From assembly GCA_017518975.1 (NCBI GenBank), contig JAFWTH010000099.1, forward strand, positions 1 to 48,170: a stretch of 48,170 nt of DNA. The letters are read 5' to 3'. The DNA comes from Clostridia bacterium (GTDB taxonomy: Bacteria; Bacillota; Clostridia; Oscillospirales; CAG-272). The translations under genes were made by a program, and so were the position numbers. The notes beneath the pieces were generated by a model. It did not search any database. It had not been told where the DNA came from and saw only the letters and a list, made by a program, of their open reading frames with translations. Positions 39,487 through 46,696 of the stretch are shown here, piece after piece. Position 1 is the stretch's first letter; every line of letters begins with the position of its first letter.

Positions 39487-39515
39487 AATATATATCAAAA
39501 AGGACAAAAAGTCAA
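39487..39515 (-). promoter_or_regulatory. Sigma-A promoter of the SLH protein gene
   Basis: On the minus strand: TTGACT (39510-39515), 17-base spacer, TATATT (39487-39492), about 50 bases before the ATG. Confidence 0.72.
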
Positions 39516-39534
39516 GCAAAGGGCTGTAAACAAA

Positions 39535-39577
39535 CAGAAACCGTCATTTGCCCTACCGGGCAAAAAGACGGTTTCTG
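39535..39577 (-). terminator. Hairpin at the end of the sigma/DUF4367 operon
   Basis: An 11-bp outer stem (39535-39545 / 39567-39577) encloses a second TTGCCC/GGGCAA hairpin. It lies past the DUF4367 stop on the minus strand. The T-run is weak. Confidence 0.6.
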
Positions 39578-39620
39578 AATATGGAGAACTGTGAAAAGGT
39601 TAGCTCGTAAGCGCAGGGAT

Positions 39621-40367
39621 TTACCAGACGACGCTTTCGGCTATCGCGACAAGTTCGTCTATGCTTATACCGTATCCGGATACCGTAACCATTACGTCGC
39701 TGTCCCCGAAAATGATCTCTCCTCCTTCAATGTCGTCAAGATCGATTCCCCACTGTTCATATTGCTTTTTGAGTTCTTCATCTTCGTCGAGAGCCTTCAC
39801 GTAATAGTCATGTTCGTCATAAATAAATGCGTCCATCCCTCTGATCGTTGTCGGCGTGAAACGATCTTCAAACGCATCCGCCGGGTGGATCTTCGCTTCA
39901 TAAAGTCTCGAAGAATAGATATAGATCATTACACCCCGGGGAGCATTATTATACGGATCCTCCGCCGTTTCGTCCAACAGATCGATTACCCTGGATTCCT
40001 CATATTGATAATCAGGGTCACAAGCGGGATTATATTCCTTCACGGTAAAACCGTCCGGTACGTATCCGACGGTGGCGTCGAAAACGGTTTTGGGTTCGGC
40101 GGATTCATCTGCGGAATCCGGATCTGCGAATTTCACGACGGTAAGGTCGTCATCCGTATGCCATATGAACACGCCGAGAACTGCGGCTCTTACGTTCGCG
40201 TTCAGCATAAGCAAGCCGCATACGGTGAGTACGACGGCGAGAGCTATGACCGCGACGCGCTTGAAGCCGAGCGATTTGCGCGGAGTTTTAACGGGTTCCG
40301 CGTCTGCGCTTTCGACGAGCCGCGGGTCGATCCCGCCGATGGCGCGCCTCATTACGTCTTTCTTCAT
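39621..40367 (-). CDS. DUF4367-like membrane protein, probable anti-sigma factor
   Basis: A 248-residue protein with a cytoplasmic N-terminal ~35 residues and one membrane helix (about 37-54, VAVIALAVVLTVCGLLML). The outside domain (VGYVPDGFTVKEYNP, then GEIIFGDSDVMVTVSGYGIS near the end) resembles DUF4367. This topology, together with its 4-base overlap with the ECF sigma gene, marks it as the likely anti-sigma factor. The inhibitory N-terminus is short and lacks a zinc-binding motif. The signal it senses is unknown. Confidence 0.78.
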   Translation of the reverse strand: MKKDVMRRAIGGIDPRLVESADAEPVKTPRKSLGFKRVAVIALAVVLTVCGLLMLNANVRAAVLGVFIWHTDDDLTVVKFADPDSADESAEPKTVFDATVGYVPDGFTVKEYNPACDPDYQYEESRVIDLLDETAEDPYNNAPRGVMIYIYSSRLYEAKIHPADAFEDRFTPTTIRGMDAFIYDEHDYYVKALDEDEELKKQYEQWGIDLDDIEGGEIIFGDSDVMVTVSGYGISIDELVAIAESVVW

Positions 40368-40921
40368 TTCAAATAACCTCTTTCTTTCAGGTATCGGGCG
40401 AGGTCGTCCCTCGTCCTTTTGAGCATCATGAGAACCTTGCTTTTTCCGAAGCCGTATCTTCTGCAGATATTTTTTACCGGGTCGTAGAACCAGTATCTTC
40501 GGATAAAAACGTTTCTCTTGTCTTCGTCGACGGAAAAAAGGAACCGTGAGATCTCCCGGGACAGCTCTGCTTCTTCAAATTCCGCGTCGGGATCGCCGCC
40601 CGAAACGATCTCTTCGATCTCGTCGAGAGACCTCACCAGGTCAGACCGGATCCGCTTCCCGCTCGTGTTTCTGCGCCAGCGGCTTATCGCGATCTCCCGC
40701 GTAAGCTTGCCGAGATACGTTTTGAGATTGTCGGGATTTTGCGGCGGGATGCTCTCCCACGCGGCGAGAAGCGCGTCGGAAACGCATTCTTCCGATTCTC
40801 CCCGGTCGTGAAGAACGTTGTTCGCGATATACGCAAGATACTTTTCGTATTTTTCTTTTGCTGCCGCGAGAGCGTCTTCGTCCCGGTCCCGGAACATCTG
40901 AACGATCAGGTGGTCATCCAA
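40364..40921 (-). CDS. ECF-family RNA polymerase sigma factor
   Basis: A 185-residue sigma-70 factor. Region 2 reads DEDALAAAKEKYEKYLAYIA and then ECVSDALLAAWESIPPQ; region 4 reads NVFIRRYWFYDPVKNICRRY and then FGKSKVLMMLKRTRDDLARY. The length is standard for ECF factors. Upstream on the minus strand is a CCGGTTTTTTTGCGGGTATAA stretch of ECF-promoter look, so autoregulation is possible but unproven. The strong AAGGAGGT site lies a little far from the ATG. It is cotranscribed with the DUF4367 gene. Confidence 0.9.
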   Translation of the reverse strand: MDDHLIVQMFRDRDEDALAAAKEKYEKYLAYIANNVLHDRGESEECVSDALLAAWESIPPQNPDNLKTYLGKLTREIAISRWRRNTSGKRIRSDLVRSLDEIEEIVSGGDPDAEFEEAELSREISRFLFSVDEDKRNVFIRRYWFYDPVKNICRRYGFGKSKVLMMLKRTRDDLARYLKERGYLK

Positions 40922-41016
40922 GGTTTACCTCCTTTCCGACTGAAAGGCCTTTCACCCTTATACCCGCAAAAAAACCGGATTGATCACATTTTTTGAAAAA
41001 TAAGGTTATAAGTGAC

Positions 41017-41590
41017 GTTTTTGAATGAGGTGACTGCATTCTGAGCTGGCTGATACTGCGTGGCGGAGGAGGCTTCCCCTTGAGGGTAGCGAAGCGCACG
41101 GCGCGGTGGTGAATGACTGCGAACATATAAGGACACTGTATTTTGCAGTCACCGATGTTCGCTTGAAGTTTGCGCAGGAGCGCAAACTTTCGAAAGTATC
41201 CGTAATTGGTCAGAGCCGCTTTTGCAACAACCGCAGATCGCGGAAAGATCGACGCGAGGCGTCGATCTTCGGCAGACAGACGGTAACAATGAAGTACGCT
41301 TTTCTTTATTCTGTTTTTGCAACAACCGCAGATCGCGGAAAGATCGACGCGAGGCGTCGATCTTCGGCAGACAGACGGTAACAATGAAGTACGCTTTTCT
41401 TTATTCTGTCTGCAACCGAACCCCGCAGGGTAGACAAGGTGTCGCCGATAGGCGACGGATGAGGTGAGAAAGGGTACTGCATTTTGAACATGCCGTGCCT
41501 GCGGCGCGGAGTTAAGCCTTCCCCTTTGAGGGGAAGGTGTCGCCGATAGGCGACGGATGAGGTGAGAAAGGGTACTGCATTTCGAGCAGG
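41017..41590. repeat. Cluster of interspersed and tandem repeats upstream of tRNA-Ser
   Basis: A non-coding region with several layers. AATGAGGTGACTGCATT lies at its left edge. A 95-bp unit occurs twice in tandem (41221-41315 and 41316-41410), nearly identical and containing an AGATCGACGC/GCGTCGATCT hairpin. A GGTGTCGCCGATAGGCGACG block ending in GATGAGGTGAGAAAGGG occurs twice, 98 bases apart (41438 and 41536). A CTTCCCCTTTGAGGGGAAG hairpin lies between them. The GATGAGGTGA ends are the same as at 21820. No ORF is supported between 40922 and the tRNA. Confidence 0.75.
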
Positions 41591-41591
41591 C

Positions 41592-41779
41592 TGATCCTGC
41601 AAAGCAGGATCAGAGGGATTCGATTCTCAGGGGCGCGAAGTCAATTTTCGCAAAATGCGAAAATTGACGCCCCTTCGGTCACGGCGCGGTTCTGACAGCC
41701 CCCCGGGCTGTCATTCATTACCGCACCGCTTCGAATCCCTCCCTTGCTCTCTCCGAAAGGAAAAAGGAGCCCACTTCGT
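41592..41779 (-). repeat. tRNA-linked structured element, copy 3 (tRNA-Ser)
   Basis: Read on the minus strand from the tRNA. First comes the right half of the terminator palindrome with an inverted acceptor copy (41747-41771). Then an inverted T-arm copy (12 exact bases, 41730-41741) and an outer stem (41720-41727 / 41683-41690) around hairpin 1 (41693-41713, loop 3). A GTGACCGA box follows, then hairpin 2 with loop CATTTTG (41640-41650 / 41658-41668). GAGAA and an 11-base direct T-arm copy come next (41613-41623), then hairpin 3 with a 3-base loop (41592-41612). Order and spacing match the tRNA-Leu copy while stem sequences differ. Confidence 0.8.
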
Positions 41780-41790
41780 GGCTCCTTTTT
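41759..41790 (-). terminator. Intrinsic terminator of tRNA-Ser
   Basis: On the minus strand a GGAGCC...GGCTCC hairpin is followed by five T residues. The pairing extends outward into the tRNA acceptor to give 25 bp per arm (41747-41771 / 41780-41804). Confidence 0.85.
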
Positions 41791-41795
41791 CCTTT

Positions 41796-41884
41796 CGGAG
41801 AGAGAGGGATTCGAACCCTCGAAACCGTTTTGCGATTTACGCGATTTCCAGTCGCGCGCCCTCGACCAACTAGGCGACCTCTCC
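41796..41884 (-). tRNA. tRNA-Ser (anticodon GGA)
   Basis: A complete class II tRNA of 89 bases on the minus strand. Acceptor GGAGAGG pairs with TCTCTCC, the D-arm is GCCTAGTTGGTCGAGGGC, the anticodon stem CGCGA/TCGCG has loop CTGGAAA (GGA), the long variable arm is typical of Ser, the T-arm has TTCGAAT and the discriminator is G. CCA is not encoded. Confidence 0.95.
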
Positions 41885-41907
41885 GTGCCCCCAATCGGAC
41901 GAGTGGT

Positions 41908-41936
41908 ATTATATCACAGTTTCTTTTATTTTGCAA
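41908..41936 (-). promoter_or_regulatory. Sigma-A promoter of tRNA-Ser
   Basis: On the minus strand: TTGCAA (41931-41936), 17-base spacer, TATAAT (41908-41913), 24 bases before the tRNA 5' end. Confidence 0.78.
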
Positions 41937-41944
41937 CCCTTTTT

Positions 41945-43171
41945 TCAAAAAACCGGACCGTTCCCGCCGCCGCCGAACCGGCGTCTGAAGCCGGGAAGAG
42001 CGATGAAGGTCAGAGCGCATCCGACGGCCGCGATCGCGCACCAGAGAGCGACCGTAGCAGACCAGTCTCCGCCTCCTGCGACGATCGGGACGAGCCACAC
42101 CGACGCCGCGCTGCCGATATACGTGCACGTGTTCAGCGCGCCGGACACGAACGCCACCTTGCCCGTCCCGCGGAAGAATCCGGGGACCATGCAGACGAGG
42201 ATCAGGTTGACTCCGTGCATCGCTCCGGTGAGCGCCGCGGAGAAGAGCACCGACCCGACCGTCGTCCTGCCGGTCGCGAAGTACAGGCAAGCCGCCGAGA
42301 CGACGCCGAAACCGAATATAACTCCTCCGCACGTCATCGGGTTTTTGAGAACTTTAGAGTAGAGCGCCCCCGCGAGTTTAAGGCAGAGCATTCCGAACAG
42401 CGGAAGAAGAACTCCGGTGAGTATCGCCGCCGCCGTGCCGAGCGAGTACGTCTCCGATATATACGACGGCATCCACGTCGTCACGCCGTCGCGCAGCGCG
42501 CCCTGACAGACGATCGCCGCCATCAGCGCCATCATCACCGGCGAGAAGACGAGCGCCCATCCGCCGCGTTTTTTCTCTTCCGTTACGACGCCGTTCTCCT
42601 CTTTCGTTTCGCTTTCCGTCTTTGGGCAAAACCTGAAAACGAGAGCGGACGCGACGAGGCCGACGAACGCCGAGGCGATGAAGACGGCGCGCCATCCGGA
42701 GAGCGTGATGATCAGCGGACTGACGAGGTATACGAGGATCGTCCCCGTCGTGATACCGTACGATACGATGACCGTGCTCTTTTTGAAATCGTCCTTTGTC
42801 ATCCTGTTCGCCGTGAGCCGGACGATCGGCGGCCAGAGAAACGCTTGCGCGAGACCGTTCACGCACCAGACCGCCGCCATCGCGACGGGGTCGGAGAGCG
42901 ACGCAGTAACGAGGTTCATCGCCGAGGAGACGAACAGGCCGAGCGAGAGCAGATACTTCGGCTGAACGCGGTCGCCGAGCCACCCCGAGAGCAGCTGACC
43001 CGCGCCGTACGTGATGAACGCGCCTGTCAGCGACCACGACAGCGCGTCCTTCGACAGGCCCGTTCCGGCGACCATTTCCGCGACGATCGCGCCGAAGTTG
43101 ATCCGCGTAACGTAACTTGACGTGTAGACGCACATCAGAAAGAGCGCGAGTTTTCTTGACTTCTTTTCCAT
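41945..43171 (-). CDS. MFS transporter, OPA (organophosphate:phosphate antiporter)-like
   Basis: A 408-residue protein with about 12 membrane helices in two bundles, joined by a charged central loop (KTESETKEENGVVTEEKKRG, ~190-210). WCVNGLAQAFLWPPIVRLTA in helix 4 and SYGITTGTILVYLVSPLI in helix 5 resemble the OPA family (GlpT/UhpT type), which exchange phosphate esters for phosphate. The length is slightly below the usual 430-450. The substrate cannot be set from sequence. It is a single gene with its own promoter, its 3' end close to the tRNA-Ser promoter. Confidence 0.85.
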   Translation of the reverse strand: MEKKSRKLALFLMCVYTSSYVTRINFGAIVAEMVAGTGLSKDALSWSLTGAFITYGAGQLLSGWLGDRVQPKYLLSLGLFVSSAMNLVTASLSDPVAMAAVWCVNGLAQAFLWPPIVRLTANRMTKDDFKKSTVIVSYGITTGTILVYLVSPLIITLSGWRAVFIASAFVGLVASALVFRFCPKTESETKEENGVVTEEKKRGGWALVFSPVMMALMAAIVCQGALRDGVTTWMPSYISETYSLGTAAAILTGVLLPLFGMLCLKLAGALYSKVLKNPMTCGGVIFGFGVVSAACLYFATGRTTVGSVLFSAALTGAMHGVNLILVCMVPGFFRGTGKVAFVSGALNTCTYIGSAASVWLVPIVAGGGDWSATVALWCAIAAVGCALTFIALPGFRRRFGGGGNGPVF

Positions 43172-43204
43172 ATATTCTCCCCGTCGGGCTGAATTCCTGA
43201 CGAT

Positions 43205-43233
43205 ATATTATCACAACGGGGCGGGGCAGTCAA
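43205..43233 (-). promoter_or_regulatory. Sigma-A promoter of the MFS transporter
   Basis: On the minus strand: TTGACT (43228-43233), 17-base spacer, TAATAT (43205-43210). Confidence 0.7.
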
Positions 43234-43242
43234 ACGTAACAC

Positions 43243-43271
43243 TTGTGAGAACGGTCCCGATATGGTAAAAT
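43243..43271 (+). promoter_or_regulatory. Sigma-A promoter of hslO
   Basis: TTGTGA (43243-43248), 17-base spacer, TAAAAT (43266-43271). The transcript would begin only a few bases before the GGAGG at 43281-43285. Confidence 0.6.
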
Positions 43272-43284
43272 ATATCAAACGGAG

Positions 43285-44202
43285 GTGATAAAAACGGCAA
43301 GCGAAAGATCTCTGGTCATAAGGGCGATCTCGACCGACGGGTCGGCGAGGATCGTATTCTGCGACAGCACGGCGATCGTAAGGCGCGCGTGCGGGATACA
43401 CAAAACGGCAAAGACGGCGACCGCCGTCCTCGGGCGCGCTCTCACAGCCGCCTCGATGATGGGCTCGCTTCTGAAAGACAGCGACGACTCCCTGACTCTT
43501 CGCTTCGACGGCGACGGACCCGCGGGTCACGTCGTATGCGTCAGCGACTACAAGGGAAACGTTCGCGGATATATGGACAACCCGTCCGTCGAACTTCCGC
43601 CGAACAAGGCGGGCAAGCTCGACGTGGGCGGGGCGATAGGGAAGGGATCGCTTTACGTGATCCGCGACCTCGGACTGAAGGAGCCGTACGTCGGCGCGTC
43701 CCCGATAGTCACCGGGGAGATCGGAGACGACGTGACGGCGTATTTCGCGAATTCCGAGCAGGTGCCGACGGTTTGCGCCGTCGGAGTGCGCGTCGACCGG
43801 GACAATATGTGCTTCGCTTCGGGCGGATTCCTCATCCAGCTTCTTCCGGGAGCCGACGACACGGCGGCGGAGATCATTGAGAAAAACGTGAGCGGAATGA
43901 AAAGCGTCTCGGAACTGATCGCGTCGGGCGTATCGGGCGACGAGATAATCGCGCAGGCGTTTTTCGGGATGGAATACGAAATGTTTGACGAATTCGACGT
44001 CGGTTACGTCTGCAAGTGCTCTCGCGGCAGATATCTTTCCGCGCTCGCGTCGCTCGGACAGAGCGACCTAGACGAGTTGATCGCGGACGGCGGTCCCGTC
44101 GAGACAGGATGTATGTTCTGCGGGAAAAAATACGTTTTCACTCCCGCCGAGGTCCTCGCAGAGAGGGAGAAAAAGAAAAAGGAGAAAAAGGAAAATGAGT
44201 AA
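43285..44202 (+). CDS. hslO: Hsp33 redox-regulated chaperone
   Basis: A protein of about 300 residues matching Hsp33. The N-terminal core (LVIRAISTDGSARIVFCDST, then TATAVLGRALTAASMMGSLL) is intact. The C-terminal zinc redox switch has CKC (~258-260) and CMFC (~290-293). Oxidation releases zinc and activates the holdase. The start is unclear. The in-frame GTG at 43285 overlaps the GGAGG ribosome site, and no ATG exists. ACG at 43294 (8 bases after GGAGG) would give MASERSLVIRAIS, which fits Hsp33 N-termini well. Its end overlaps the cyclophilin start by 8 bases. Confidence 0.93.
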   Translation: MIKTASERSLVIRAISTDGSARIVFCDSTAIVRRACGIHKTAKTATAVLGRALTAASMMGSLLKDSDDSLTLRFDGDGPAGHVVCVSDYKGNVRGYMDNPSVELPPNKAGKLDVGGAIGKGSLYVIRDLGLKEPYVGASPIVTGEIGDDVTAYFANSEQVPTVCAVGVRVDRDNMCFASGGFLIQLLPGADDTAAEIIEKNVSGMKSVSELIASGVSGDEIIAQAFFGMEYEMFDEFDVGYVCKCSRGRYLSALASLGQSDLDELIADGGPVETGCMFCGKKYVFTPAEVLAEREKKKKEKKENE

Positions 44203-44695
44203 AATAAGACACGTTGTACTCACCGTTAAGGATTACGGCGAGGTGAAGCTTGAACTGGACGGAAACGCGGCTCCTCTGACCGTCGACAATTTCGTGAAAC
44301 TCGCGGAAAGCGGATTTTACGACGGGCTGACCTTTCACCGCATCATCGACGGATTCATGATCCAGGGCGGCGACCCGGAGGGAACGGGCTACGGCGGCTC
44401 CGACGAGAATATCAAGGGCGAGTTCAGGGCGAATGGCGTCGACAATCCGATCTCCCACGAGGCGGGCGTTATCTCGATGGCGAGGTCGTCCGACCCGGAC
44501 AGCGCGTCCTCGCAGTTCTTCATCACCGTCGCCGACGCGACGTTCCTCGACGGTCAGTACGCGGCGTTCGGACGCGTCACCGACGGCTTCGATTCCGTCC
44601 GCCTTATCGCGCGCGACGCGCGGCCGATCGACGGCAACGGAACGGTCCCGAAAAAGGATCAGCCCGTGATCGAGAGCGTCCGCGTGATCGACTGA
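44195..44695 (+). CDS. Cyclophilin-type peptidyl-prolyl isomerase
   Basis: A 166-residue cyclophilin domain. FVKLAESGFYDGLTFHRIID includes the catalytic Arg (FHRII) and is followed by GFMIQGGDPEGTGYGG; MARSSDPDSASSQFFITVAD and LDGQYAAFGRV complete the active site. It catalyses proline cis/trans change during folding. There is no signal peptide, so it is cytoplasmic. The gene overlaps hslO by 8 bases, which couples two folding factors. Confidence 0.96.
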   Translation: MSKIRHVVLTVKDYGEVKLELDGNAAPLTVDNFVKLAESGFYDGLTFHRIIDGFMIQGGDPEGTGYGGSDENIKGEFRANGVDNPISHEAGVISMARSSDPDSASSQFFITVADATFLDGQYAAFGRVTDGFDSVRLIARDARPIDGNGTVPKKDQPVIESVRVID

Positions 44696-44716
44696 TAAAT
44701 ATCACAGATCATAAAT

Positions 44717-44760
44717 CCCCCTCGCGCCGCGTAGAATTAAAGCGACGCGAGGGGGTGCTT
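44717..44760 (+). promoter_or_regulatory. Hairpin that covers a ribosome binding site
   Basis: A 10-bp stem (44717-44726 / 44746-44755) that extends by 3 more bp inside. The right arm contains the GAGGGGG ribosome site of the GTG-started gene at 44764, and a short T-run (CTTTTC) follows. It may act as the cyclophilin terminator, or hide the ribosome site on read-through transcripts. Confidence 0.6.
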
Positions 44761-44763
44761 TTC

Positions 44764-45054
44764 GTGACGGAATGGGGAAGAAAACAAAACGGAGACGAGG
44801 GGCGCTTCCGGCGCGGCTTTTTTGCCGTCGGAGCGATCCTGATCGTTCTCGGGCTCGCCGCTCTGTCGCAGGGAGACGCCGCGCCGCGCGGAGGGAGCGC
44901 TCTTCGCCGTGAGGAAGCCGCCGCCGCGGCTCTGATCGCAGGAGCGGACTCCGTACCCGCCGAAACGGAGGAAGCGCCCGGGTATCTCAACGGAAAGTGG
45001 AATCTGTGGGAATACATCGGCGACGCGCTCGCCTCACTCATAACGGGAAAATGA
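44764..45054 (+). CDS. Small single-pass membrane protein, partner of the M50 protease
   Basis: A protein of about 96 residues. A short charged N-terminus is followed by one membrane helix (~20-37, FFAVGAILIVLGLAALSQ), an Ala/Glu-rich region and WNLWEYIGDALASLITGK at the end. No family is recognised. It starts with GTG 44764 after GAGGGGG; its stop overlaps the ATG of the M50 protease (ATGA). In the sporulation locus of Bacillus the membrane protein SpoIVFA occupies this position before SpoIVFB, but this protein is shorter and no shared domain is visible. A regulator role is inferred only from position. Confidence 0.65.
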   Translation: MTEWGRKQNGDEGRFRRGFFAVGAILIVLGLAALSQGDAAPRGGSALRREEAAAAALIAGADSVPAETEEAPGYLNGKWNLWEYIGDALASLITGK

Positions 45055-45647
45055 AGCCTCAAAAAAAGCGCGGGGTCGACGCAGCGTCAGGTCCCGCGGG
45101 CTTTTTGTCTTTTTTTCTCTCCTTCGCGCTCGTTTTTGTACTCGGCGGAGCTGCCTATCCGCTCGCCGTGGGCGCCGCGCTCCTCGTTCATGAGACGGCG
45201 CACTTTCTGACCGCGGCGGCGCTCGGAGTGAAGCTCTCGTCGGTGCGGCTTGGCGCGTGGGGGATCAATACCGTCTTCGATTACTCCTCCGCTTCCGCGG
45301 GAAGAGAGATCGCGGTGCTCCTCTCCGGCCCCGCCGCGAATATCGCGGCTGCCCTCGCCGTGATAAAAACGCCGCTCACGGACGTGCCGGGCGGCGTTTA
45401 TTTCGTTCTGACCTCTTTCGCGCTCGGCGCGGTGAACCTGCTCCCCGTCCGGGGACTCGACGGAGGGGCGATCCTTTCAGCCGCCGTGGGCCGATTCGTT
45501 CTGCCCGACCGCGCGTGGAGGATATGTACCGTCACGTCGCGCGTTTTCTCTTTCGCTTTCTGGGGGATCGCCGTCGCTGTTCAGGCGGCGGGATTCAGTT
45601 GGTCCCTTCTTCTTCTGTCTCTTTATTTTCTGGTTCGGGCATGGTGA
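45051..45647 (+). CDS. M50-family intramembrane metalloprotease (SpoIVFB-like)
   Basis: A 198-residue membrane protein with the site-2-protease core. HETAH (47-51) in the second hydrophobic segment supplies HExxH, and NLLPVRGLDGG (~131-141) supplies the third metal ligand Asp (D139). The size and lack of a PDZ domain match SpoIVFB-type enzymes, which cleave pro-sigma-K inside the membrane. The start ATG overlaps the preceding stop. The 3' end overlaps the convergent AAA+ gene by 53 bases. Confidence 0.85.
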   Translation: MKPQKKRGVDAASGPAGFLSFFLSFALVFVLGGAAYPLAVGAALLVHETAHFLTAAALGVKLSSVRLGAWGINTVFDYSSASAGREIAVLLSGPAANIAAALAVIKTPLTDVPGGVYFVLTSFALGAVNLLPVRGLDGGAILSAAVGRFVLPDRAWRICTVTSRVFSFAFWGIAVAVQAAGFSWSLLLLSLYFLVRAW

Positions 45648-46671
45648 ATCCGAGCGCGGTGTTCACGTCGTCCGCGGTCAGGAGCATGAGATCGTCTTTC
45701 GTCACCGTTTCCATTTCCGCGAGACGGTCCGCTTGAGCGGAAAGGATCTTCTCGAACACGTTCCTGACCCCGCGGGCGTTGCCGAATTCTCCCGCATCTT
45801 CCGCGGCGGCGGCGAAGTAGCCGCGCAGTATCTTTTCGGCGTCGTCCGCAACCGTATAGCAGCCCTTCTTGCATCTGAATACGAAAATGTCGGCCATCTC
45901 GTCGCCCGTGTAGTCCGCGAAGTCGACGTATTTGTTGAAACGCGAGCGCAGACCGGGGTTCGAGTCGATGAAGTCCTCCATAAGCTCGGTGTACCCGGCG
46001 ACGATTACGACGAGGTCGTCGCGGTGATCCTCCATATATTTGAGGACCGTGTCGACCGCCTCGAGACCGAAGTCGTTCTCCGTCTTGTTCGTCAGGGAGT
46101 ACGCCTCGTCGATGAAGAGCACGCCTCCGAGCGCGCTCTCGAGCACTCCGGTCGTCTTGATCGCGGTCTGACCGATATATCCCGCGACCAGGCCGCCTCT
46201 GTCGCACTCGACGAGCGTCCCCTTCGAGAGGATGCCGATCGAGCGATAGACTCTCGCCATGAACCGCGCGATCATCGTCTTTCCCGTTCCGGGATTGCCC
46301 GAGAACACCATATGGAGGGACACGTCCTCGACCGGCAGATCGTGTTCACGGCGGAGTTTATAGACCTTCGCCATGTTGATGAGCCCGCGGACTTCTTTTT
46401 TGACCTCCCCGAGTCCTATGTATGAGTCGAGCTCTGCGAGCAGATCGTCGAGATTTTCCGGCGGCGGAGTCTCTTCCTTTTTCTCCTTTTCGGGAGCGGC
46501 GTCGTCGCCCGCCGATTTTGCCGCCGGCGGCTTTTTTTTGCCCGCCGCGTCCTTTTCGGAGACGGACGGAACTCTGCCCCAGATATCGTCTCCGAGACGG
46601 CGTATGTTGTTCTCCGTCATCTGACGGATCAGTTCTATCTGAGAGGCGATTATTTCGTCTTTTTTGTCCAT
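45595..46671 (-). CDS. AAA+ ATPase, CbxX/CfqX (SpoVK-like) family
   Basis: A protein of about 358 residues. A helical N-terminus and a charged Lys/Glu/Pro linker (~36-72) precede a CbxX-type AAA+ domain. LDSYIGLGEVKKEVRGLINM leads in, Walker A is GNPGTGKT (125-132) and Walker B is LFIDEAYS (185-192), followed by sensor and arginine-finger regions (NPGLRSRFNKYVDFADYT). SpoVK of Bacillus acts in spore maturation; other members are rubisco activases or type VII secretion ATPases. The start ATG 46671 has AAGGAG upstream. It is followed closely by a FucU gene upstream on the same strand. Confidence 0.88.
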   Translation of the reverse strand: MDKKDEIIASQIELIRQMTENNIRRLGDDIWGRVPSVSEKDAAGKKKPPAAKSAGDDAAPEKEKKEETPPPENLDDLLAELDSYIGLGEVKKEVRGLINMAKVYKLRREHDLPVEDVSLHMVFSGNPGTGKTMIARFMARVYRSIGILSKGTLVECDRGGLVAGYIGQTAIKTTGVLESALGGVLFIDEAYSLTNKTENDFGLEAVDTVLKYMEDHRDDLVVIVAGYTELMEDFIDSNPGLRSRFNKYVDFADYTGDEMADIFVFRCKKGCYTVADDAEKILRGYFAAAAEDAGEFGNARGVRNVFEKILSAQADRLAEMETVTKDDLMLLTADDVNTALGFTMPEPENKETEEEGTN

Positions 46672-46696
46672 TGTGAATACTCCTTGCAAAGAGAGA

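Noticed and set aside
41017-41590. CRISPR array
   Set aside because: Repeats are few (two copies each), long (95-98 bp period) and lack regular unique spacers; no cas genes occur in the window.
44764-45054. SpoIVFA identity for the small membrane protein
   Set aside because: Position before an M50 protease fits, but the protein is only about 96 residues and no SpoIVFA or M23-like domain is visible.
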